From the NCBI GenBank assembly GCA_947496465.1, contig CANMCX010000013.1, positions 1 to 64,000 on the forward strand: a stretch of 64,000 nucleotides of DNA, in the 5' to 3' direction. The notes under the pieces are model-generated. The model was not told where the DNA came from. It made no database searches and saw only the letters and a program-made list of their open reading frames with translations. Every line of letters begins with the position of its first letter. Positions within the stretch are counted from its first letter, which is position 1. Made by a program: the position numbers and the translations under genes. Source of the stretch: Marinifilum_A sediminis. Its GTDB lineage: Bacteria > Bacteroidota > Bacteroidia > Bacteroidales > Marinifilaceae. Positions 58,363-64,000 of this stretch are shown here, piece by piece.

Positions 58363-59475
58363 TTGAAACACTTTATATTATTACTTACTGTTTTTTTGAT
58401 TACATATAGCTGTATCAAACCAGAAGAAGGTTTGGAGCAAAGATTTTTAAAATACACTTCTTGCGCAAATCAGACGGAGTTGTGTTTATGTGAGGACGAT
58501 TTTGAAAACGCTAAAATGTACTTCGATTCTCTATTTCTGATTGATGTTAAAGTTCATGCAAGAGAGAAATACAATTTTGGAGTTTTGTCCTTAAAACTTG
58601 GCGATACTAGCCAAGCTATGAATGTTTTTACTGATTTGTATCAAAAGAATTACGCTAAGAAATATCCATTTATTAAAAAGTTTTCATCGGAATACTCAAA
58701 TGTTGAGTCGATTCAAGAAGATGAAGAATTGTATAAAAAGTGTGATGAAATATTAAAGACGGATCAAATAGCCAATGGGAAAAAGTATTTTGATAATGAA
58801 GAGTATTTTAGGGTTGTAATGTTGAACGTAGGTAAAATTAAGCAGATACTAAAAGGTGTGAAAGACAATGAATATTCAAACTTTAGTATAAATACCTCAG
58901 CTTTGTATTTGCCTATAGTACACTACTATCAGTTTAAGGGTTTAAAAAAGAGGGTTTCAAAAAATTCATCCTTTGTTAGTAAGTTTCCTATTTACAAGCA
59001 TCTGGAAAATAAACTAGTATATGACCAGGAGTTAGAGACTTTGTTGAAAGAATGTATGTTTAAAGGTAAATTATGTAGATATACTCTTGCTAATTTTCAA
59101 GCTATGGAAGGATTTAAAACTGGTAATATTGTTCAATATCAGTTCAATGATTATTCAGTGGTTAATAATCCTAAATATATGAAAGATTCAATAATTGAAA
59201 TGCTTGATAGGAATAGGAAATCATTGTTTTTGGAAAGTTATTCCGATTATTTTAAAAAAGCCGTTTATACAAGTAAGATGGAGAATGAGGGAATGGTATT
59301 TCCAAAATTAATATTGGATATAGAGGATAGGGAGCAATATTATAAAGACAAACAGGCATGGAGAGAAGCTGCTAATTTTATAATTTGTTCTGTTTATGCG
59401 AATACTTTTCAATTTAATGATGATGAGCAGGCTAAGAATCAGGCTAAAAATCTTAAGGAGAGTTTTTACAATTGA
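58363..59475 (+). CDS. Lipoprotein with TPR-like helices, TTG start
   Basis: The 370-aa protein begins at TTG 58363. No in-frame ATG precedes the signal peptide, and the lipobox ITYSC (Cys 17) sits at the right distance from this TTG, so it decides the start. The mature protein is helical; residues about 45-105 have TPR-like spacing (FENAKMYFDSLFLIDVKVHA, YNFGVLSLKLGDTSQAMNVF). A central region with VHYYQFKGLKKRVSK is unlike known domains. Function unknown. The TTG may keep expression low. Confidence 0.7.
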   Translation: MKHFILLLTVFLITYSCIKPEEGLEQRFLKYTSCANQTELCLCEDDFENAKMYFDSLFLIDVKVHAREKYNFGVLSLKLGDTSQAMNVFTDLYQKNYAKKYPFIKKFSSEYSNVESIQEDEELYKKCDEILKTDQIANGKKYFDNEEYFRVVMLNVGKIKQILKGVKDNEYSNFSINTSALYLPIVHYYQFKGLKKRVSKNSSFVSKFPIYKHLENKLVYDQELETLLKECMFKGKLCRYTLANFQAMEGFKTGNIVQYQFNDYSVVNNPKYMKDSIIEMLDRNRKSLFLESYSDYFKKAVYTSKMENEGMVFPKLILDIEDREQYYKDKQAWREAANFIICSVYANTFQFNDDEQAKNQAKNLKESFYN

Positions 59476-59551
59476 TATTAGAATTTTTATAGTAAGATAG
59501 ATTCTGATTGAACTACGTTCAGAATTGTATTTAAATAAGGTGAATTAAATT

Positions 59552-60379
59552 ATGAAAGCAACATTCATTTTTCTATTCTTAATGATTGGGCAATTCAGCT
59601 TTGCTCAGCAATACAATTCGCTTGTTATCGAGAAAGATAATGTAGATGGAAATAACAAAATATACAAGACAGGATCTGTTTTCGTATTCGATTACGAGAT
59701 TGTGATTGATAGCGTGAAGTGGAAGTTGAAGACCAACAATGGAATGGCTTCGGCTTGTCGATTCGACCTGGTTGATGCTGATAAAGATTCCATTGGAGTT
59801 AATAAATTACACCTCTTGGTTAAACCGGTGATCAGTAAGGAACGAACCAATAAGAATCAAACAGAGATTCTCTATTTGGAAGATCCGGTGTTTTCATCCA
59901 TATCCTCTACCGGATTGGTGGAGAATGAGCAGAATGTTTGGTTGCATCCGATGCGATCAGGCTTTTTTGGCGCCTTAGAAACCTGTCCTTTTCCTTACGT
60001 GAAATTGCCATTGCAAATGGGACAGGAGTGGAGCGATGAAATGAAGATTTCAAACTCCTGGAGTAATAAACTGTGGGGTGAATGGAGAGGAAAACTACGA
60101 TTGATTTATCATTACAAAGTATGTGAGCAATGTAAGCTTCAAACGAGTATAGGTAGTTTGAATTGTTATGTAATTAAAAGTACTGCCATTTCAAAAATTG
60201 GAACTGCCATACTCAAGAGTTATTATTCTGAACAATATGGTTTTGTGAGAATGGAATATGAGATGGTAAGCGGTATAAAGGTAAATATTTGGCTTGAGGA
60301 GGTTAGTAGTGAGCATGATTTTACAAATATGCAAGCTGTATTGAAATATGTGAAAGAGCGTAAGGATGAAGATGTTTAA
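59552..60379 (+). CDS. Exported protein of unknown function
   Basis: The 275-aa protein has signal peptide MKATFIFLFLMIGQFSFA. Beta-rich mature part with a cysteine pair CEQCKLQTSIGSLNCYVIKS, which could form a disulfide. It resembles unannotated Bacteroidota proteins measured by the WxxGxW-type block WGEWRGKLRLIYHY. The stop codon (60377-60379) touches the next reading frame, and a TlpA-like gene starts 32 bases later, so the two are probably cotranscribed. If the cysteine pair is functional, the thioredoxin-like neighbour could reduce it (inference). Confidence 0.72.
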   Translation: MKATFIFLFLMIGQFSFAQQYNSLVIEKDNVDGNNKIYKTGSVFVFDYEIVIDSVKWKLKTNNGMASACRFDLVDADKDSIGVNKLHLLVKPVISKERTNKNQTEILYLEDPVFSSISSTGLVENEQNVWLHPMRSGFFGALETCPFPYVKLPLQMGQEWSDEMKISNSWSNKLWGEWRGKLRLIYHYKVCEQCKLQTSIGSLNCYVIKSTAISKIGTAILKSYYSEQYGFVRMEYEMVSGIKVNIWLEEVSSEHDFTNMQAVLKYVKERKDEDV

Positions 60380-60411
60380 TGATTATTTTTAAAAAGGATA
60401 GGGATTGCAAA

Positions 60412-61158
60412 ATGAAGAAAAATATGAAAAAATTAATACTAATCAGCTTCTTACTTATCGCATGTTCGCACGCATTTGCTCAAGAGAAATTGTATAAGGA
60501 ACTTGGGAAAACTCAACTTTTAACTGGTTCGGAATATGAGATGATGAAGCAGGTGAAGATAAAGAAGTTTGAGAAATCAGGTATGCAAATGAGTTTGGAA
60601 GAAACGATACTGGATTCGATTCAAAATGGTGAAACAATTGTTTATATATATAAGTTTGAAAGGGTATTAAATGGCATCAGGTTTTCTCCAAATGCATCGG
60701 CAGAGAAAATATACAGCCTGTTTGGTAAACAGTTTCCTGATTTTAGTCTGAAATCTCTTGATGGAGAAGAGGTGAGCTTATTGGAATTGAAGGGTAAAGT
60801 AGTATTAATGAACTTTTGGTTTACAGGTTGTGGTCCATGTATTAAAGAAATGCCTGCACTTAGCAGTATTCAGGAAGAATATGGCGATCAGTTGATTTGT
60901 TTATCCATATCATTTCATGATAAAAAGGAATTGGATCATTTCTTTAAAAATCACAGGTTTACTTTTAAGCACTTAACCAATGCCCGAAGCTTAATTGATA
61001 AGATTGGCATTACCGCATACCCAAAAAATATTATTCTTACTAAGGAAGGGAAAGTTCATCAGATTCTAGATGGTATTCATCAGCAACTTGATAAGGAAGG
61101 TAATGTTATGAATGGAGATGGAAGGGAGCTTGTTCGTGAGATAGAGAAAGTGTTGTAA
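60412..61158 (+). CDS. Exported TlpA/ResA-like thioredoxin
   Basis: The 248-aa protein starts at ATG 60412; in-frame ATGs at 60379 and 60424 are alternatives. Signal peptide to about residue 24, an N-terminal unknown region (25-110) and a TlpA-type thioredoxin domain (about 112-248) with active site CGPC in NFWFTGCGPCIKEMP. The domain has the FPDFSLKSLDGEEVSLLELK lead typical of TlpA proteins. It reduces disulfides in the periplasm, possibly of neighbouring exported proteins or of c-type cytochrome precursors. Confidence 0.9.
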   Translation: MKKNMKKLILISFLLIACSHAFAQEKLYKELGKTQLLTGSEYEMMKQVKIKKFEKSGMQMSLEETILDSIQNGETIVYIYKFERVLNGIRFSPNASAEKIYSLFGKQFPDFSLKSLDGEEVSLLELKGKVVLMNFWFTGCGPCIKEMPALSSIQEEYGDQLICLSISFHDKKELDHFFKNHRFTFKHLTNARSLIDKIGITAYPKNIILTKEGKVHQILDGIHQQLDKEGNVMNGDGRELVREIEKVL

Positions 61159-61224
61159 TCGTTTTTTAATTAGGAAGAATTTTATCAAAATTATGTTATT
61201 TTCACAAGTTAAGTCAGTAGGGAA

Positions 61225-61911
61225 ATGATAAAAAAAGTGAGCTTAATTCTGATACTATTGTATCATGTGAATTGTGTACATGCACAAGATATAACCTGTA
61301 AGGTTTTACATGAAAAGATAGCTGGTGAATACGTTGGCAATTGTCAGAATGGATTGGCCAATGGAAAAGGAAAATCAAAAGGTGTAGATTCTTATTCGGG
61401 AATGTTTAAGGATGGGTTACCAAATGGGAAAGGTAAGTATGTTTACAGTAATGGAAATGTCTTTAAAGGATATTTTAAAAGTGGTTGTAAAGAAGGGAAA
61501 GGGAAGTTTGAATATACTGTAAATGGTAAAAAACAAATTTTGAATGGATACTGGAAGAATGATGAATATGTGGGACAACAAAAAGTTGATGAACCATATA
61601 GAGTAACGTTATCATCAGGAATTTTAAATTACAGTATCAAAAAAGTTGAAGGGCATGAAAGTGATCAAGTGATTCTTTTTTCAATAAAGAGTTCTATGAC
61701 CGATTTTATGCCTGATGATTTAGAGATTCGTAATTTTAATGGTCAGATTATGCAATTGGGTAAAAAGTTTACAATTAGTCATTATCAGTGTCCGTTTACC
61801 TGTGAAATTAACTATAGCATAAAGACAGGGTTTAATCAAAGAAAAATGTGTCAGTTCATTTTTGATGTGAGTGAGAAAGGGAAGTATGAAATTGTTCTTT
61901 CCAACGATTAA
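61225..61911 (+). CDS. Exported MORN-repeat protein
   Basis: The 228-aa protein has a signal peptide (to about residue 20). Three MORN repeats lie at about residues 35-105 (GEYVGNCQNGLANGKGK, YSGMFKDGLPNGKGKYVY, FKGYFKSGCKEGKGKFEY). The beta-rich C-terminus (120-228) contains a Cys pair (YQCPFTCEINY). MORN repeats bind proteins or lipids. Seven bases separate its stop from the RDD gene start, suggesting translation coupling. Confidence 0.85.
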   Translation: MIKKVSLILILLYHVNCVHAQDITCKVLHEKIAGEYVGNCQNGLANGKGKSKGVDSYSGMFKDGLPNGKGKYVYSNGNVFKGYFKSGCKEGKGKFEYTVNGKKQILNGYWKNDEYVGQQKVDEPYRVTLSSGILNYSIKKVEGHESDQVILFSIKSSMTDFMPDDLEIRNFNGQIMQLGKKFTISHYQCPFTCEINYSIKTGFNQRKMCQFIFDVSEKGKYEIVLSND

Positions 61912-61918
61912 AAGAATT

Positions 61919-62467
61919 ATGGAAGATTCAATTAAAAGTAGAGTAAGTGCTATTCCAAAAGATCGTCGTTTAATAAGTATGTTTCTCGATCATGCTATAA
62001 TGATTGGTATAATAGTTCCACTGATGATAATATTGGCTTTGATTGGAACAGAATATCCCAATATGATGAGCAATGAATTTGGAATTTTTATTTTTTATTC
62101 ATTTGTCTTTCTTTATTTGAATAAAGATTTTGTTGGTGGAAAAAGTCTGGCGAAAAGAATAATGGGATTTCAGGTAATTGACAGAAAAACTGGCGAGAAT
62201 GCAAGTGAATTGCAGTGCTTCGTTCGTAATTTGACCATTTGTGTTGCTTGGCCAATAGAAGTAATAATCTGTTTGATTTATCCTCAGAGGAGAATAGGAG
62301 ATTTTTTGGCAAACACCCAAATTGTTAAAAATGAAAAATTGGGAGCAAAATCAATATTTAAAGATTTGAAAAGGTTGAAATTAAGATGGACTTATATTCT
62401 TATTGTTCTAATGGCTTTCGTTTATTTTTATTTGTTGGATCAAACGATGTCTGAGGATTCATTTTAG
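61919..62467 (+). CDS. RDD-family membrane protein
   Basis: The 182-aa protein starts at ATG 61919; an earlier in-frame start at 61871 lies inside the MORN gene and is rejected. The Arg-Asp-type motif region is DRRLISMFLDHAIMIGIIV. Three to four membrane helices and the GGKSLAKRIMGFQVIDRKTG segment are standard for RDD proteins, of which some act in Na+/H+ exchange and most are uncharacterised. It is directly downstream of the MORN gene. The minus-strand neighbour converges 45 bases later. Confidence 0.88.
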   Translation: MEDSIKSRVSAIPKDRRLISMFLDHAIMIGIIVPLMIILALIGTEYPNMMSNEFGIFIFYSFVFLYLNKDFVGGKSLAKRIMGFQVIDRKTGENASELQCFVRNLTICVAWPIEVIICLIYPQRRIGDFLANTQIVKNEKLGAKSIFKDLKRLKLRWTYILIVLMAFVYFYLLDQTMSEDSF

Positions 62468-62512
62468 CAAGTTTTTTTAAGAATGTAAGAATGAAATTTG
62501 GTTTACTGAATC

Positions 62513-62794
62513 TCATTTTTGTTTGAGGTATCTAATCAATTTATAAAGGATAAATCCAATAAAAATCAAATTGATAAGATTCCAGGCTGCAAAAGCAGAT
62601 GAAGATAAAATTTCAGAAGAAGTCATGCTCTCGTAACTCCAGTAAATACCTTTGCTTTCCTCATAGGAATCATCATAATTCATTAACATCATACCCAGTA
62701 CAATATAAATTATCAGATCGAAAATTAAAATAAGAAAAGCAATTGAGATGTTAATAAGGGAGAAGAGTTTGTTCGTTTTCAATATGAGACTCAT
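62513..62794 (-). CDS. Small membrane protein
   Basis: The 93-aa protein starts at ATG 62794; a TTG at 62845 would add 17 residues and cannot be excluded. Two membrane helices (about 13-36 and 66-87) flank an acidic loop (MNYDDSYEESKGIYWSYESM). No family recognised. It lies just after the DUF4349 gene on the same strand and is probably cotranscribed with it. Confidence 0.6.
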   Translation of the reverse strand: MSLILKTNKLFSLINISIAFLILIFDLIIYIVLGMMLMNYDDSYEESKGIYWSYESMTSSEILSSSAFAAWNLINLIFIGFILYKLIRYLKQK

Positions 62795-62863
62795 TTGCAG
62801 GTTTATAATTGTAGAATCCGAGTAGGTCAAATCATGATGTTTCAATCTACCCGGATATTTGTG

Positions 62864-63721
62864 TTATTTCGAAGAGTCTGTCTTTTTTAGTTTTTTTATT
62901 CGCCTTATTCTGCGGAATACATAAATTACTCCTGCAAGGATAAACCAGAATGGCCAAGCTTTGATTACAATTAGAATGAAATCAACAAATCCATTCCAAC
63001 CCTTTGAGAAAGATTGTTTTAATCTTTCAGCGAAACTGTCACGTTCCGTTGGCTTGTATTTGTAATCCTTCTTTTGTGTTAAGACCAATCGAAGTGTGCT
63101 AAAGTTAACCTGATCGTTTAAGTATTTTAATTGACCTGCAGTGCTTTCTAGTTCCTCTTCCAGATTTCTTATTTTCTCCTGAATTTCGAGAATTTCTTTA
63201 ATTGTTTTGGCTTTTGAAAGTAGTTCACGATACCTCTTTAAATAGCTCTTTTTATTGGTTAAACGAGCTTCCAAATCGATAAATTGATCGGTTACATCTC
63301 GTGCTGTAATTTCTTTGAAAGTGACATTGGCATTTCCAGATTCCAGAGAAGCAATAAACAGTTCGAAATGATTATTTGGGATTCTTAATGTTAAAATATA
63401 ATTGAACTCGTAGGTTGAATTGTTGAATCTTTCATTGGAATAGTAAGCTTTATTTTGATGTAATAAAGAATCTACTTGTTGTTTTGAGGCGTGAATATCA
63501 TTCACTTCCAGACTCATATTTCCATCTTTGATAATTTTTGCACTCGTGTTCTGTTGCAAGATGGGAGTATTTGGATTGGGAGCTGCCATGGATTTGGTTT
63601 GGCGTGTCACTGGAATCATTTCATCTTCAGCAGCAAATTCCAAACCTAAGGTGTTAGATTGATCGGTTTGACAACTACACAATAGTATTGCTGCCAATAG
63701 AAGTAAGATGGTGTTCTTCAT
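62864..63721 (-). CDS. DUF4349 lipoprotein
   Basis: The 285-aa protein starts at ATG 63721, ahead of a lipoprotein signal (lipobox LCSC); an in-frame start at 63757 is rejected because it buries the signal. The DUF4349 domain (about 60-225) has the typical KIIKDGNMSLEVNDIHASKQ opening, FNYILTLRIPNNHFELFIAS, TARDVTDQFIDLEARLTNKK, then a coiled coil. One membrane helix is near the C-terminus (about 248-270). The family is found in envelopes with no defined activity. Confidence 0.9.
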   Translation of the reverse strand: MKNTILLLLAAILLCSCQTDQSNTLGLEFAAEDEMIPVTRQTKSMAAPNPNTPILQQNTSAKIIKDGNMSLEVNDIHASKQQVDSLLHQNKAYYSNERFNNSTYEFNYILTLRIPNNHFELFIASLESGNANVTFKEITARDVTDQFIDLEARLTNKKSYLKRYRELLSKAKTIKEILEIQEKIRNLEEELESTAGQLKYLNDQVNFSTLRLVLTQKKDYKYKPTERDSFAERLKQSFSKGWNGFVDFILIVIKAWPFWFILAGVIYVFRRIRRIKKLKKTDSSK

Positions 63722-63789
63722 AAATAAGTTTATTGATATGTAATCAAATATATTCATTTTTCATAATGATAACAAGAGATTCAGGCATC

Positions 63790-63821
63790 AAAACAAAAGC
63801 CGAAACTTTTCTGTTTCGGCT
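63790..63821 (-). terminator. Rho-independent terminator of the GNAT gene
   Basis: AGCCGAAAC (63798-63806) with GTTTCGGCT (63813-63821). On the minus strand the stem is followed by TTTGTTTTG. Confidence 0.82.
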
Positions 63822-63848
63822 GAATTTATTTTAAGTATTGAGAATCAA

Positions 63849-64000
63849 TTATAAATGTAGCCTAAAACCAAACACAGGCAATTCCTCCTGCATAAAATCC
63901 AAATCAAGAGAACGCTTGAAGCCTAATTTTTCATACATTTTCCAGGCAACTTGCATGGCTTTGGTTGAATGGATGATGACTTGAGCTTGTTTCAATTTTT
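63849..64000 (-). CDS. GNAT-family acetyltransferase, 3' end (partial)
   Basis: The last 49 codons of a gene that continues past the window end. The translated end contains AMQVAWKMYEKLGFKRSLDL, which is the motif B / late region of GNAT N-acetyltransferases (position of the YEKLGF signature), and it stops after FGFRLHL. GNAT enzymes transfer acetyl groups from acetyl-CoA to amines. The substrate cannot be inferred from this fragment. Confidence 0.8.
   Translation of the reverse strand, partial: KLKQAQVIIHSTKAMQVAWKMYEKLGFKRSLDLDFMQEELPVFGFRLHL

Noticed and set aside
1..64000. CRISPR array, tRNA, rRNA, prophage or restriction-modification genes
   Set aside because: I looked for regularly spaced repeats, cloverleaf-like segments, structural phage proteins and methylase motifs on both strands and saw none that I could support.

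Overview
The window is an AT-rich chromosomal segment of a Bacteroidota bacterium. The evidence is the many Bacteroidota-type lipoprotein signals, a TAnnTTTG-type promoter, a FISUMP-domain lipoprotein, TPR-LuxR and AraC-TPR membrane regulators, and DUF4251 and DUF4349 proteins. The gene set (polysulfide-reductase-type respiration together with O2-dependent ovothiol synthesis) suggests a facultative, probably marine or sediment member of the Marinilabiliales group. That placement is inference. No rRNA, tRNA or CRISPR array was seen.

Region 1 (1-13.8 kb) is an accessory region. Short plus-strand genes, mostly without recognisable function, alternate with 100-200 bp imperfect palindromic repeats. 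Each repeat begins at the end of one gene and finishes a few tens of bases before the next start codon. The layout resembles integron gene cassettes with attC sites, although no integrase lies in the window. One repeat is interrupted by a 645-bp group II intron with clear domains V and VI and no reverse transcriptase ORF. A REP-associated tyrosine transposase (RAYT) sits next to its REP palindrome, and a second REP palindrome with a RAYT relic lies 3 kb downstream. A stand-alone sulfite-reductase-type diflavin reductase and a transglutaminase-like protein are also here.

Region 2 (13.9-26.8 kb) has a secreted amidohydrolase, a membrane TPR-LuxR regulator divergent from a three-gene locus of unknown exported proteins (18.1-21.9 kb), an ankyrin lipoprotein plus acyltransferase pair, and a divergent AraC-TM-TolB-like-TPR regulator.

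Region 3 (26.0-36.9 kb) is the most striking part. A Crp/Fnr regulator with an N-terminal Cys cluster is divergent from a run of genes: a rhodanese lipoprotein, a lipoprotein with four rhodanese modules made by an internal duplication, an OprP-like porin, a two-domain exported sulfurtransferase, and PsrA-PsrB-PsrC (Tat-exported molybdopterin oxidoreductase, four-cluster ferredoxin subunit, NrfD membrane anchor). Together these look like a complete envelope route for sulfur or polysulfide respiration. STAS-like and TetR genes follow.

Region 4 (37-47.6 kb) is mostly housekeeping: an M3 peptidase, a U32 peptidase (RlhA-like), DUF4251, DUF3592, and mtnN-luxS. Divergent from mtnN are an OxyR regulator with both redox cysteines, an ABM-domain protein and the ovothiol synthase OvoA, forming a coherent peroxide/ovothiol module beside the SAH-recycling enzymes.

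Region 5 (47.6-64 kb) starts with 1.2 kb lacking a credible gene, then an S41 peptidase containing a nine-G tract, then a long plus-strand series of small exported, membrane and lipoprotein genes. One of these is frameshifted. The series includes zinc-ribbon, TlpA-like, MORN and RDD proteins. The window ends with two minus-strand genes (a small membrane protein and DUF4349) and the 3' end of a GNAT acetyltransferase.
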